DNA of 64,000 nt from Nocardia anaemiae NBRC 100462 (GTDB lineage Bacteria; Actinomycetota; Actinomycetes; Mycobacteriales; Mycobacteriaceae): assembly GCF_001612725.1 (NCBI RefSeq), contig NZ_BDAZ01000008.1, positions 186,001 to 250,000 on the forward strand, given 5' to 3'. Numbering within the stretch: the stretch's first letter is position 1; the number at the start of each line of letters is the position of its first letter. The notes beneath the pieces are model-generated. The model was not told the DNA's origin and did no database searches. It worked only from the letters and a program-made list of their open reading frames with translations. Below, piece after piece: positions 42,616-51,115 of this stretch. Made by a program: the position numbers and the translations under genes.

Positions 42616-43599
42616 ATGACCCGGGCTTCCGCTGACGACGCCGACCTGCGCGGGCAGATCCGGCGCACTCGCCGCAACCGCGACCTGACGGGGCGACATG
42701 TGCTCATTACCGGCGCGTCCTCCGGCATCGGCCGGGCCGCCGCGCTGGCGGTCGCGGACAAGGGCGCCATCGTCTTCCTGCTCGCCCGGCGCGCCGACGA
42801 ACTCACGGCCGTGGTCGAGGAGATCCGGGCCGAGGGCGGCAGCGCCTACGGATATCAGTGCGACGTAACCGATTCCGACTCCGTCGACCATGCCGTCAAG
42901 ACCATCCTGGACGAGCACGGCCACGTCGACATGCTGGTGAACAATGCGGGCCGATCGATCCGCCGCGCCATCCACCGCTCCACCGACCGGCTGCACGATT
43001 TCGAACGCACCATGGCGGTCAACTACTTCGGCGCCGTGCGATTGACGCTGGCGCTGCTGCCGCAGATGCGTGAGCGCAAGTTCGGTCACATCGTCAATAT
43101 CAGCAGTGCGGGCGTGCAGGTGGCCACGCCGCGCTTCGCCGCCTACCTCGCGAGCAAGGCGGCCCTGGATAAGTTCGCCGAGGTCGCGGCGGTCGAAACC
43201 ATGGCCGACGGCGTCACCTTCACCACCATCCACATGCCGCTGGTGCGTACCCCGATGATCACGCCGAGCGGCGATCAGGGTCCGTCGGCGTCCCCCGAAT
43301 GGGCGGCCGCCACCATCGTGCGCGCGCTGAGCGAGCGGCCCAAGCGCATCGACGTCCCGCTGGGCACATTCGCCGAATACGCCGCGCTGCTCACTCCGAA
43401 GCTGCGCGATCGCATCCTGCACCGCTACTACCGTGCCCTGCCCGACTCCCCCGCCGCCAAGGGTGAGCAGGTGGACACTGGGGAACCAGCGGAATCCCCT
43501 GTGCCGCAACGCGAACCGCGTCAGCAGTCGACGACCCGCCGCGTCACCGGCACCGCCCTGCGCCGCGCCGCCCGCTGGGTGCCGGGCACGCACTGGTAA
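42616..43599 (+). CDS. SDR family oxidoreductase with Arg-rich C-terminal tail
   Basis: A 327-residue short-chain dehydrogenase. After a polar N-terminal 27 residues comes the Rossmann motif HVLITGASSGIGRAAALAVA, LARRADELTAV, CDVTDSDS, NNAGRSIRRA, ISSAGVQVATPRFAAYLASK (active-site Tyr and Lys) and HMPLVRTPMI. It lengthens beyond the usual 250-280 residues by a Pro/Arg-rich tail. These extended SDRs include mycobacterial fatty-acyl or mycolate-type reductases. GGAG is at 42604-42607. The palindrome upstream suggests control by a TetR protein. Confidence 0.87.
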   Translation: MTRASADDADLRGQIRRTRRNRDLTGRHVLITGASSGIGRAAALAVADKGAIVFLLARRADELTAVVEEIRAEGGSAYGYQCDVTDSDSVDHAVKTILDEHGHVDMLVNNAGRSIRRAIHRSTDRLHDFERTMAVNYFGAVRLTLALLPQMRERKFGHIVNISSAGVQVATPRFAAYLASKAALDKFAEVAAVETMADGVTFTTIHMPLVRTPMITPSGDQGPSASPEWAAATIVRALSERPKRIDVPLGTFAEYAALLTPKLRDRILHRYYRALPDSPAAKGEQVDTGEPAESPVPQREPRQQSTTRRVTGTALRRAARWVPGTHW

Positions 43600-43640
43600 G
43601 CCCGCGACCTTCATCCCGCAGGGGGCGATAAAGGTCGCCG

Positions 43641-43689
43641 CGAACGGGACATGGCTGCGGCGGATTCTGCCGCAACCATGTCCCGTTCG
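43641..43689. terminator. Strong hairpin between convergent genes
   Basis: A 14-bp stem CGAACGGGACATGG with CCATGTCCCGTTCG (43641-43654 and 43676-43689), extended after one unpaired base on each side by TGCGGC/GCCGCA. It lies between the convergent SDR and sucrase/ferredoxin-like genes and can end both. Confidence 0.85.
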
Positions 43690-43701
43690 TCGTTCTCAGG
43701 G

Positions 43702-44613
43702 CTACTCCCCTGTGGTCAACGGCTGGATCTGATCGGCCACAACGGCGGTGACCGGTTTCGGTGCGGCACCGCAACTGGCTTGGCGCGGTGGGAGTTCGAC
43801 GGTGCGAGTCGTCACACGCCAGCGCCGCCCGTCGCGATGGGTTACCACGGCCTGGTCGGAACCGGTTGCGGTGGAATCGGTTTCGCGGTGCACGGTGAGC
43901 TCGTCGAGTCCCGCCGAAACCTGTTCGCGGACTGCGATTTCCGCGACCTGCTCGACGGGAGGGTGACCGCTGCGACCGCGCAGTCCCGCCAGCGAAACCG
44001 CACCGCGCCGCACGGCTTCGACCGCCGCGATGGCTGCCGCGGTATCGACGCGGCCGTAGGTCAGTCCGGAGGGCAGCAACACCATGGCGGGCGCGAAGCG
44101 ATGACCGCCAGTGTGCGAGCACTCCCAGACTCGGTCCGGATAGTCGGCGGCCAGATTCGCGGCGATCGGACGACCGAACAGCGCGCAGCACTGATCGCGC
44201 TTGCCGTGCGCGCACACCAAGACCAGCGGATCGCGCACGGGCGCACCGATTCCCGGCGACGGGCCGTTCAGCAGGTCTAGGTCCAAGTCGAGCAGCTGCT
44301 TCAGGTCGGTGATCTCGAAGCGTTCGCACCAGAAGCCCCGCGGACCCGAGCTGGCGATGAAAACCGTTCGAACACCAGTGAATTCATTGCGACCCGGCCG
44401 CCGAATCAGCGTCGGACGCACCTTCGCGGCAGCGGTGCGGGCGGCGAGTTCGGCGGTGATCTCCTGACCGAGCACTTCGTCACCGATCACATCCCGACCC
44501 CACGCGCCCGGCTGTTCGACGCACAACCACCCCGTCACCCGAGTCGCCGTGCCGGGCAAGGGCACATCGACCGCGGCCGCCGCCGAGCAGAGCATCCCTT
44601 CGAATCCGGTCAT
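43702..44613 (-). CDS. Sucrase/ferredoxin-like family protein (thioredoxin-like [2Fe-2S])
   Basis: A 303-residue protein of the sucraseferredoxin-like family. The paired motifs CAHGKRDQCCALFGRPIA (about 145-162) and WECSHTGGHRFAPAMVLLPS (about 175-195) contain the Cys/His cluster ligands of a thioredoxin-like [2Fe-2S] fold. An N-terminal strand region with PGTATRVTGWLCVEQPGAWG is family-typical. The ATG at 44613 overlaps the stop of the YdeI-like gene by one base (TGATG), so they are coupled. Redox role likely; electron partner unknown. Confidence 0.85.
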   Translation of the reverse strand: MTGFEGMLCSAAAAVDVPLPGTATRVTGWLCVEQPGAWGRDVIGDEVLGQEITAELAARTAAAKVRPTLIRRPGRNEFTGVRTVFIASSGPRGFWCERFEITDLKQLLDLDLDLLNGPSPGIGAPVRDPLVLVCAHGKRDQCCALFGRPIAANLAADYPDRVWECSHTGGHRFAPAMVLLPSGLTYGRVDTAAAIAAVEAVRRGAVSLAGLRGRSGHPPVEQVAEIAVREQVSAGLDELTVHRETDSTATGSDQAVVTHRDGRRWRVTTRTVELPPRQASCGAAPKPVTAVVADQIQPLTTGE

Positions 44614-45005
44614 CAGCCCAAGGTCTGTCCGTCGCCGTACGCCACGTCCCAGCGGCCGTCTGCCTTGGCCCGATCGATCTCGGCCTGTCCGGCCGGATGC
44701 ATCAGCCCCTGCTCGATCAGCTCGGCGACCAAGCCGATATTGCGCAGTGACCATGGGCTGCGCTTGCGTCGCGGGGTGAAGCCGACCTGCCAGAACTCCG
44801 CGTCCTCACCGCGCGCCTGCCCATCGATCCAGCCGAAGCACAGTGCCTGCCGCAGCGCACCGGCATGGTTCAGTGAAACGCGTCCGGAGCCCTTTTTGGC
44901 GAAGCGCAGCCAGACCCCATCCACCGAGGCATGGTTGACCAGGAGCCAGTCGCGGAACGACTGCTCGTCGGGGAAGAACAGAACCGGACGGTCTTGCGCG
45001 GGCAC
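44613..45005 (-). CDS. YdeI/OmpD-associated family protein
   Basis: A 130-residue protein with the YdeI-like pattern: LFFPDEQSFRDWLLVNHASV, GVWLRFAKKGSGRVSLNHAG, ALRQALCFGWIDGQARGEDA and FTPRRKRSPWSLRNIGLVAE. These small proteins (DUF1905/OmdA-type relatives) have an unclear role, sometimes connected with bacteriocin or stress tolerance. It starts at GTG. It lies nine bases behind the hydrolase gene and overlaps the next gene, so the three form one operon (45782 to 43702). Confidence 0.86.
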   Translation of the reverse strand: MPAQDRPVLFFPDEQSFRDWLLVNHASVDGVWLRFAKKGSGRVSLNHAGALRQALCFGWIDGQARGEDAEFWQVGFTPRRKRSPWSLRNIGLVAELIEQGLMHPAGQAEIDRAKADGRWDVAYGDGQTLG

Positions 45006-45014
45006 CGCTTCACT

Positions 45015-45782
45015 CTAGATAGCGGCGGCAGAGAGCGTCGTGAGGAACGGCAGCACGGCTGCCTCGAATTCGCGGTAGCGGTCGCGGTGAATGCTGTGAC
45101 CACAGGTGAAGGCGGTGACCGCGCAGTCCGGGATGGTGTCGCGCAGAATGGCCAGCTTCTCCGGATCGACCATGCCGCCGGGGCCGCCGCGCAGCACCAG
45201 GGTGGGCGCGCTGATGTCGGCGAGCCGCTCCCACCACTCCGGATGCGGCTTGCGGAACTGTTCCAGCGCGGTCCGCGTCATCGAGCGATCGAAGGCGAGC
45301 ACCGCGCGCGGATGCCGGATCAGGCTGGTGGTGGCGTGCCAGAGTTCCGGAATGGTCGGGAAGCGACGGGTCAGCTTCACCTCTTCATCGCCGGAACGCA
45401 GCGGCATCGGGCACTCCTCGATGACCAGCCGCCGCACCAGTTCGGGCCGCTCCTGCGCGACACAGGAAACCGCATAGCCGCCCAGCGAATGTCCGACCAG
45501 ATCCACCGAATCCAGCTCCAGCCGGTCACACAGGTTCAGCACGTCCGCGCCGAATTCGGCGAACAGATAGGACTCGGTGTGTGCGCTGCGCCCGTGCCCG
45601 CGCAGATCGGGAATGATGACCCGCCGTCCGCCCCGCACCAACGTGTGCGCGAACCGATCCCAGGTATGCCCGTCCCCGCCCATACCGTGCACCAGCACCA
45701 CCGGCACGCCATCGCCCACCACGGAATCCCGATAGGCGATCCGCACGCCGTCGAGCACAGCCCTGGTCACCGCTAGATCCAC
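45015..45782 (-). CDS. Alpha/beta hydrolase fold protein
   Basis: A protein of about 255 residues with the complete triad: oxyanion HGMGGDGHTW, IIPDLRGHGRSAHTESY, nucleophile elbow GHSLGGYAVSC, acid in the region LVLRGGPGGMVDPEKL, His in FTCGHSIHRD. The fold and length match small esterases, lipases and haloalkane/epoxide-type hydrolases. The start is a GTG at 45782 or 45770. Upstream lies the repeated hairpin element. It is the first gene of the operon leading to the YdeI-like and sucrase/ferredoxin-like genes. Substrate unknown. Confidence 0.84.
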   Translation of the reverse strand: MDLAVTRAVLDGVRIAYRDSVVGDGVPVVLVHGMGGDGHTWDRFAHTLVRGGRRVIIPDLRGHGRSAHTESYLFAEFGADVLNLCDRLELDSVDLVGHSLGGYAVSCVAQERPELVRRLVIEECPMPLRSGDEEVKLTRRFPTIPELWHATTSLIRHPRAVLAFDRSMTRTALEQFRKPHPEWWERLADISAPTLVLRGGPGGMVDPEKLAILRDTIPDCAVTAFTCGHSIHRDRYREFEAAVLPFLTTLSAAAI

Positions 45783-45829
45783 GATTTCCGAGGGTACTGT
45801 GTTTGATTTGCCGCGCCTCGGCGCGGCGT

Positions 45830-45924
45830 GTTCGCGGCCCCCTGGTGTCTCGCGTCCGAGCCGTCGAGACTCGCGACTTCGTCGCATGCGCTTCGACGAC
45901 TCGGACGCGAGACGGGCCGCGAAC
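45830..45924. repeat. Large hairpin repeat, first copy with outer stem
   Basis: GTTCGCGGCCC (45830-45840) pairs with GGGCCGCGAAC (45914-45924), and inside it TCTCGCGTCCGAG (45848-45860) pairs perfectly with CTCGGACGCGAGA (45900-45912). A third short stem (GTCGA/TCGAC) follows. It lies in the divergent region between the hydrolase and methyltransferase genes. Confidence 0.8.
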
Positions 45925-45966
45925 GGTCGCTCGTAAGACTCGCTCCGTGGTGGTTGGTGATGGCGG
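45865..45966. repeat. 102-bp direct repeat, copy A
   Basis: This is nearly identical to 46003-46103 (one missing G and a few substitutions). It contains the right half of the hairpin, including CTCGGACGCGAGA, then CGAACGGTCGCTCGTAAGAC and ends GATGGCGG. Confidence 0.85.
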
Positions 45967-46002
45967 GACATTCGACACTTGGTGCACTCGGTCGGATGGG
46001 GG

Positions 46003-46103
46003 CGAGACTCGCGCCTGCGTCGCATGCGCTTCGACGACTCGGACGCGAGACGGGCCGCGAACGTCGCTCGTAAGACTCGCTCCGTGGTGGTTGGTGATGG
46101 CGG
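46003..46103. repeat. 101-bp direct repeat, copy B
   Basis: The second copy of 45865-45966, offset by 138 bases. It lacks the left arm of the outer hairpin, so only the right half is duplicated. It ends about 107 bases ahead of the methyltransferase start. Confidence 0.85.
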
Positions 46104-46209
46104 TGATCGTCCGTCCGACTCAGTTGCGCGGAATTTCGAGCCGGTTGTACGGAGTGCGGTGCCGGAAAACGTCTGGCGGCGGCTGGTGGATCGCGGCAAT
46201 ATTGCGGCC

Positions 46210-46908
46210 ATGCCCTCCTTCGCGGACTTCGATCGCCGCAACTATCGCACCGTCGATGTCGCCGCCGGGTACGACGGGTGGGCGCCGACATATGAGCAGA
46301 CCGTCATGGACGAGATGGATCTCGCGCTGCTGAATCGGCTGCGGCGACCGGACTGGGGCGGGGTGCGATGCGCCGCGGATCTGGGCTGCGGGACCGGGCG
46401 GACCGGAGCTTGGTTGCGGGAGCGAGGAATTCGGCATATCGATGGGGTCGACGTGAGTGCGGGAATGCTGGCGCGCGCCCGCGACCGCGGGGTGCACACC
46501 ACACTCACCCAGGCCGATGTGCGTGACACCGGATTATCAAGTGGCGCATACGATTTGGTGATCTCCTCGCTGATCGACGAGCACCTGGACGAGCTGTCGC
46601 CCTTCTACGCGGAAGCCTGGCGGTTGGCCGCACCCGGCGGCACCTGTGTCACGGTCAGCTATCACCCGCAGTTCATGATGGTGACCGGCATGCCGACGCA
46701 CTACACCCCCGCGTCCGGTGAGCCGGTCGCGATCAGCACGCATCTGCATTTGATCAGCGAGCAGGTGTCGGCGGCATCGGCGGCGGGCTGGGTGCTCACC
46801 GAGATGGCCGAGGCGCTGGTGGATGACGCGTGGATCGCGGCCAAGCCGAAATGGGCGCAGCTGCGCGGACATCCGTTCACGCTGGCGCTGGTGTGGTCGC
46901 GCACGTAG
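46210..46908 (+). CDS. Class I SAM-dependent methyltransferase
   Basis: A 232-residue methyltransferase: motif I AADLGCGTGRTGAWLRERG, motif II area HIDGVDVSAGMLARARDRGV, and the post-motif region GAYDLVISSLIDEHLDELSP with LAPGGTCVTVSY. The N-terminal MPSFADFDRRNYRTVDVAAG and YDGWAPTYEQTVMDEMD follow the ubiquinone/menaquinone-methyltransferase-like style. It starts at ATG 46210; the frame is open further upstream through the repeat region but without homology. Substrate unknown. It is divergent from the hydrolase gene and tail-to-tail with imuB, which ends four bases past its stop. Confidence 0.87.
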   Translation: MPSFADFDRRNYRTVDVAAGYDGWAPTYEQTVMDEMDLALLNRLRRPDWGGVRCAADLGCGTGRTGAWLRERGIRHIDGVDVSAGMLARARDRGVHTTLTQADVRDTGLSSGAYDLVISSLIDEHLDELSPFYAEAWRLAAPGGTCVTVSYHPQFMMVTGMPTHYTPASGEPVAISTHLHLISEQVSAASAAGWVLTEMAEALVDDAWIAAKPKWAQLRGHPFTLALVWSRT

Positions 46909-48477
46909 TCAGCCGTAGAGCCCCTCGGCGCGCCAGGTCTGATCGTTGTAGATGAGCAGCAGAACACGGACATCGGCCGGTTCACCGGCGAGCTGCACCT
47001 GAATGCGGGCGGCGATTCCGGCGCAGAGGGTGGCGGATTCCGGGGTCCACCAGTGTTCGTCCACCGGCCACGGACCGGCCCAGCCCGCAAGGGGCCACTG
47101 CTTACTGCCCCAGCGCAGCAGGGCCGGGTCGGCGGTGAAAAGGCCGCGGTCGGTGACCTGCACCGGCGTTCCGTCCGCGGCCTCCAGACGCACCACCGGA
47201 CGGTTCACCAGGATCACCGCGGGTGCGGGGCGGGGCAGGCGGCCGGGCCACGGCAGGGCCGGGTCGGCGGCCGGAATCGGCTCGTCACCGAGCGCGACCA
47301 TGGTGATGCGTTCGGCGGGCCCGCGACCGCCGCTGAGCACACCGACCCGGACCGCCTCACCGCCGAGCAGACCCTGCACCCGGATCAGGGCACGGCGGGC
47401 CCGCTCGTCCTCCTCGCCGACGCCGCCCCACAGACCGAGCTGAAGTGCGCTCGCCGCAACGACTTCGACGGGCTCCAGGCGCAGCAGTGTTATCGGTGCG
47501 GTCGGCCGGTCGCGGCGGGTGAGCCAGCCGTCCAGCTGCCAGCGCACCCGATCCGCGGTGCCCTCCGGGGTCAGCGGTTCGGCGCACCGCCAGATGCGCG
47601 AAAGCCGTTCGCCCGCTTCCGTTTCCGCGAGCACCGACAACCTGGTGCAGGCCATCGAGGCTTTGGACAGCGCCTCGTGCAACTGGGTGGCGAGCATGCG
47701 TCCGGCGAAGGCGGCGGCATCGACCCGATCGATCGGCGGATCGCAGCGATGCTGCACCGTCAGATCCTTCGGCGGACGACGCGCGGACGGCGGACGCTCC
47801 GGCGCTGCCCTGGCACAGCGATGCGCCAGCACAGCATCGGCGCCGAAGCGCGAGGTGACCTCGATCGGGGTCAATGCGGCGAAATCACCGATCCGCCGCA
47901 ATCCCAGGCGGTGCAGCAGATCCACCAAATCGATGCGTTCCGGTGCGGACAGGCTCGGTTCCAGCGCGAGTTCGCGCACCGGCAGTGGGGCCAGGAATCG
48001 CGCACCGCCGCCGGGCGGCACGATCGCGGTGAAACGCGCCGCGATCACCGCCGTGGACAACTCGTCGGCAATGCCGATCTGCACCTCCACTCCTACCGCG
48101 GCGGCCGCGTCGACGAGCCGTTCGGCCGCTGCCTCCTCGGACCCGAAAAACCGGGCCGCACCGCGCGCACCGAGTACCAACAGCCCCGGACGCAGCACCT
48201 CCACTCCCGGCACCGTCGCATCGATGGCCGCCACCACCGGCTCGAACAATCGCGCATCCCGATCCGGATCCACCTGCGCGACATACACATTCGGACACCG
48301 CGCCTGCGCCTCCCGCTTGGTCAGCCCTCGCCGCACCCCCTCGGCCCTGGCAACGGCCGAACACTCCACCACCTTATTGGCGAACAACACCGCCACCGGC
48401 CGCGTCGCAGGCACCCGCGCCACCGCCGCCGCCGTCACCGCCGACCAGTCCGGACACCACAGCGCCAGCACCCGCAT
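46909..48477 (-). CDS. imuB: ImuB, inactive Y-family polymerase-like mutasome subunit
   Basis: Adapter of the SOS mutasome that links ImuA', DnaE2 and the beta clamp. The 522-residue protein has the Y-family polymerase frame (VLALWCPDWSAVTAAAVARV, CSAVARAEGVRRGLTKREAQ, LLRLEPVEVVAASALQLGLWG) but lacks the catalytic aspartates, as known for ImuB. The clamp-binding motif QLGLWG lies at 346-351, where M. tuberculosis ImuB has QLPLWG. I place the start at 48477; an in-frame ATG 25 codons upstream is possible. It follows imuA' on the same strand and should be transcribed from the LexA-controlled imuA' promoter. Confidence 0.92.
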   Translation of the reverse strand: MRVLALWCPDWSAVTAAAVARVPATRPVAVLFANKVVECSAVARAEGVRRGLTKREAQARCPNVYVAQVDPDRDARLFEPVVAAIDATVPGVEVLRPGLLVLGARGAARFFGSEEAAAERLVDAAAAVGVEVQIGIADELSTAVIAARFTAIVPPGGGARFLAPLPVRELALEPSLSAPERIDLVDLLHRLGLRRIGDFAALTPIEVTSRFGADAVLAHRCARAAPERPPSARRPPKDLTVQHRCDPPIDRVDAAAFAGRMLATQLHEALSKASMACTRLSVLAETEAGERLSRIWRCAEPLTPEGTADRVRWQLDGWLTRRDRPTAPITLLRLEPVEVVAASALQLGLWGGVGEEDERARRALIRVQGLLGGEAVRVGVLSGGRGPAERITMVALGDEPIPAADPALPWPGRLPRPAPAVILVNRPVVRLEAADGTPVQVTDRGLFTADPALLRWGSKQWPLAGWAGPWPVDEHWWTPESATLCAGIAARIQVQLAGEPADVRVLLLIYNDQTWRAEGLYG

Positions 48478-48615
48478 CCCACCCACCCGACTCGGCCGGA
48501 TCACCGCCCCGGCACCTCGCTGCGCAGTCCACCCGGGGCCTCGCCGCCGCATCGAAACCCGGAATCGATGGAAAGGCCGCTTCGCGCAGCTGAACTCATG
48601 GCGCGACGGGCCGAC

Positions 48616-49404
48616 TCATGACGCCGCACCGTGCGCCTCGACGGTCGCTTCATCGGCCGCGGCGACCGTTTCCAGTGCCACCCATTCCACTCGGCTCGCA
48701 CTGGGGCGCAGTTCGATTCGGCCGTGACAGGGTGGGCCCGCCTTGCCGCGGACCGAGACCTCCAAGCGGAGCGAACGTAGGCGCCCGCGGCCCGCGCCCA
48801 GACCGCCGTACCCGGCGATTCGGGTATCCACGCGCAGGGACGGATTGGGCCAGCGGCCGTCGGTGACCACCAGGGTGGCACCCTTGCTACGCGCGCGGGC
48901 GGCGATGACGCGGGTGCGGGACGGTGCGACGGCGGCACCGGCGAGGCCGAGCACCACCAGATCGAGGCCGTCGAGCAACACCGCGGCCACCTCCACCGGA
49001 TCCGGCCCCGGATCGGCGACCACGGCGAGGCGCTGCAACTGCGCGCCCATCTCGACCGCGGCGAGCAGTCCGAGCCGCGGCATCCCGACCACAGCGGCAT
49101 GCCCACCGCCCTCGGTCACTGTGGCGAGCAGCCCGGCCAGCAGCGAACTCGCACCCGAATAGGCCACCACCGACCCCTTGGCCAGGCCGCCATCAGGCAA
49201 AAGCTCGGCAAGAGCTGGCGGCACCGCAAGTGCTTTCCTGCGCGATTCGGCGGCGAGCGGAATCCGCTCGGCCGCCGCTTCCCCGCGCCCGGGTATCGCC
49301 GCCATCCGTCGGCGCAGCTCATCCAGTGTCGGTTTATCCCTCGGCGGCATCCTGTCCCGCCGTCTCCCCGCCCCTGAATCCTCATCCGAACCCATCACAA
49401 CCAC
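48616..49404 (-). CDS. imuA: ImuA' (RecA-like mutasome subunit)
   Basis: A 262-residue RecA-fold protein that acts with ImuB and DnaE2. Features: an N-terminal helix (TLDELRRRMAAIPGRGEAAA), LAELLPDGGLAKGSVVAYSG, a degenerate P-loop region (SGASSLLAGLLATV), and GMPRLGLLAAVEMGAQLQRL. Length and composition fit the actinobacterial ImuA' (Rv3395c-like) family. It starts at GTG 49404 (or ATG 49395). A LexA box at 49490-49505 lies 86 bases ahead, consistent with damage-inducible expression. Its stop is 138 bases ahead of the chosen imuB start. Confidence 0.9.
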   Translation of the reverse strand: MVVMGSDEDSGAGRRRDRMPPRDKPTLDELRRRMAAIPGRGEAAAERIPLAAESRRKALAVPPALAELLPDGGLAKGSVVAYSGASSLLAGLLATVTEGGGHAAVVGMPRLGLLAAVEMGAQLQRLAVVADPGPDPVEVAAVLLDGLDLVVLGLAGAAVAPSRTRVIAARARSKGATLVVTDGRWPNPSLRVDTRIAGYGGLGAGRGRLRSLRLEVSVRGKAGPPCHGRIELRPSASRVEWVALETVAAADEATVEAHGAAS

Positions 49405-49489
49405 CTACTTCCAACGATGGACCCGAGGCGAAGACGCGGCCCGAACCCTCACGAACAAGGGCCAGCACCGATCCAGCTATCGATCGATA

Positions 49490-49505
49490 TCGAATATACG
49501 TTCGA
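49490..49505. promoter_or_regulatory. LexA (SOS) box upstream of imuA'-imuB
   Basis: TCGAATATACGTTCGA (plus strand) matches TCGAAC-N4-GTTCGA at 11 of 12 fixed positions. It is 86 bases upstream of the imuA' start. Confidence 0.88.
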
Positions 49506-49587
49506 TACCCGCCCAGTAGAAACCCGCCCCCAACTTCCGTCAAGTACGTGCACCGACCGCGACCGCTTCGCAATGCTGCCGTTGTTT

Positions 49588-49602
49588 TTGAGTTGAACTC
49601 AA
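49588..49602. promoter_or_regulatory. Palindromic operator candidate for the TetR-PhyH operon
   Basis: TTGAGTT-G-AACTCAA is a perfect inverted repeat with 7-bp arms and a one-base centre, 15 bases ahead of the TetR start. It probably mediates autoregulation. Confidence 0.65.
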
Positions 49603-49617
49603 CTTAGGATCGGAGTC

Positions 49618-50214
49618 ATGAGTGAGCAATGGACCGGCCGCGGCGCGACAGCACGCAGGCGACTGCTGGCGGCGGCGCACGCGGAGCTGAGCGAGACCGG
49701 CGAACTCGAGGTGGCCGCCGTCGCCCGCCGCGCCGGGGTCAGCGTCGGGCTGCCCTACCGATACTTCGGCTCGCGCAGCGGACTGCTCACCGCCGTCATC
49801 ACCGACTTCTACGACCGGCTCGGCGAACAAGTCACCTATGCGGAGTTCGCCGGAAAGGATTGGCGCGAACGCGAACACGCGCGCGTGGTGGCCTGGGTGA
49901 ACTTCCTCTACGACGATCCGCTCGCCCCCGTCGCACTCGGACGATTCGGTGATGCCGAGGCGGCGGGCGTGGAACGGCAACGGCTGCAGCAGGCGATCGA
50001 GGTCGGCATCCGGAATATGGCCCAGGGCCAGCGACAGGGCATGGTGCCCGCGGACCGCGATCCGGAATTGCTCGTCGCGGCCGTCCTCGGCGGAGTGCAC
50101 ATGGCCGTCGCGGTGGCGCTCACCCGCAGCCCGCGCCCGGACCGGGCCGTCGTCGCCGACCAGGTATGGGAATTCGTGGCCGGAGCAACCGGCGCGGGGA
50201 AGGAAGAACGATGA
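49618..50214 (+). CDS. TetR-family transcriptional regulator
   Basis: A 198-residue regulator. HTH region: ARRRLLAAAHAELSETGELE, VAAVARRAGVSVGLPYRYFG, SRSGLLTAVI. The C-terminal domain has WREREHARVVAWVNFLYDDP and later AVLGGVHMAVAVALTRSPRP. The stop overlaps the start of the phytanoyl-CoA dioxygenase-like gene by four bases (ATGA at 50211-50214), so both lie on one transcript. A palindrome just upstream of the start suggests autoregulation and therefore control of the dioxygenase gene. Effector unknown. Confidence 0.87.
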   Translation: MSEQWTGRGATARRRLLAAAHAELSETGELEVAAVARRAGVSVGLPYRYFGSRSGLLTAVITDFYDRLGEQVTYAEFAGKDWREREHARVVAWVNFLYDDPLAPVALGRFGDAEAAGVERQRLQQAIEVGIRNMAQGQRQGMVPADRDPELLVAAVLGGVHMAVAVALTRSPRPDRAVVADQVWEFVAGATGAGKEER

Positions 50215-51062
50215 GCAATGCACAACCGGAAGTCGAACGGCTCGAGGACCTCGCGCGCGATCTGTCTCGAACCCATCGAACGGTCCACGAAGTACGCGAC
50301 GTCCCCGCCGTGCAGGTGGACGCCGATCTCGCCGTCCTCGATCGCGACGGCTATGTGATCCTCGAGGGCCTGCTCGACTCGGCGCAGTGCGCGGCACTGC
50401 GCGCAGAACTCTTGCCCCTGCTAGGCCCGAACGGGCGAAATGCGTTCGAAGGCCATCGGACTCAGCGGCTCTACAGCGTGCTCGGCAAGACGCGCATGGT
50501 CGATCGGCTGGTCGACCATCCCCGCGTGCTCGCCCTCTTGGATCGGCTTCTGCTACCCGGATATCTGCTGTCGCAGTTGCAGATCATCAATATCGCCCCC
50601 GGCGAAAATGCCCAGCTCCTGCATCCCGACGACGGCTTCTATCCGGTGCCGCGACCACGAAAGGCATTGTCGGCGGCCACCATCTGGGCGATCGACGAAT
50701 TCACCGCCGAGAACGGCGCGACGATGCTCATCCCGGGCAGTCACCGCTGGCCGGAAGGTCGGACACCACAGCAGGACGACGTGCGCGTGCCCGGCGTCAT
50801 GCCCGCCGGATCGTGCGTCTTCTTCCTCGGCACCCTCTGGCACGGCGGCGGCGCGAACCGCTCGGCGAACTCGCGATTGGCCGCCACCGCGCAGTACTGC
50901 GAGCCGTGGTTGCGCACCCAGGAGGCCTTCACCCTCTCGACCAGTCGCGATACCGTGCGCGCGGTCTCGCCCGAAATCCGGCACATGCTCGGGTACAGCA
51001 TTCACCCGCCCTTCATCGGCATGGTGGACGGTATGCACCCGGATCGTCTCTTGACGCAATAA
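50211..51062 (+). CDS. Phytanoyl-CoA dioxygenase (PhyH) family protein
   Basis: A 283-residue non-heme Fe(II)/2-oxoglutarate oxygenase. The facial triad is visible as His138 and Asp140 in AQLLHPDDGFYP and a distal His211 in GTLWHGGGANRS, with the 2-oxoglutarate-binding Arg following in NRSANSRLA. The N-terminal strand has LDRDGYVILEGLLDSAQC and the jelly-roll core follows. Family members hydroxylate acyl-CoA or small secondary metabolites; the substrate here is unknown. It is co-transcribed with its TetR gene by a four-base overlap. Confidence 0.88.
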   Translation: MSNAQPEVERLEDLARDLSRTHRTVHEVRDVPAVQVDADLAVLDRDGYVILEGLLDSAQCAALRAELLPLLGPNGRNAFEGHRTQRLYSVLGKTRMVDRLVDHPRVLALLDRLLLPGYLLSQLQIINIAPGENAQLLHPDDGFYPVPRPRKALSAATIWAIDEFTAENGATMLIPGSHRWPEGRTPQQDDVRVPGVMPAGSCVFFLGTLWHGGGANRSANSRLAATAQYCEPWLRTQEAFTLSTSRDTVRAVSPEIRHMLGYSIHPPFIGMVDGMHPDRLLTQ

Positions 51063-51115
51063 CCGGCACGACGCGAATCAGGCCAGCTGGCCTCGTTTTC
51101 CGCTACCCTCGCACC

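Noticed and set aside
45865..46103. CRISPR array suspected from the repeated 100-bp blocks
   Set aside because: Only two copies, with long near-identical blocks and no unique spacers of regular length; no cas gene nearby.
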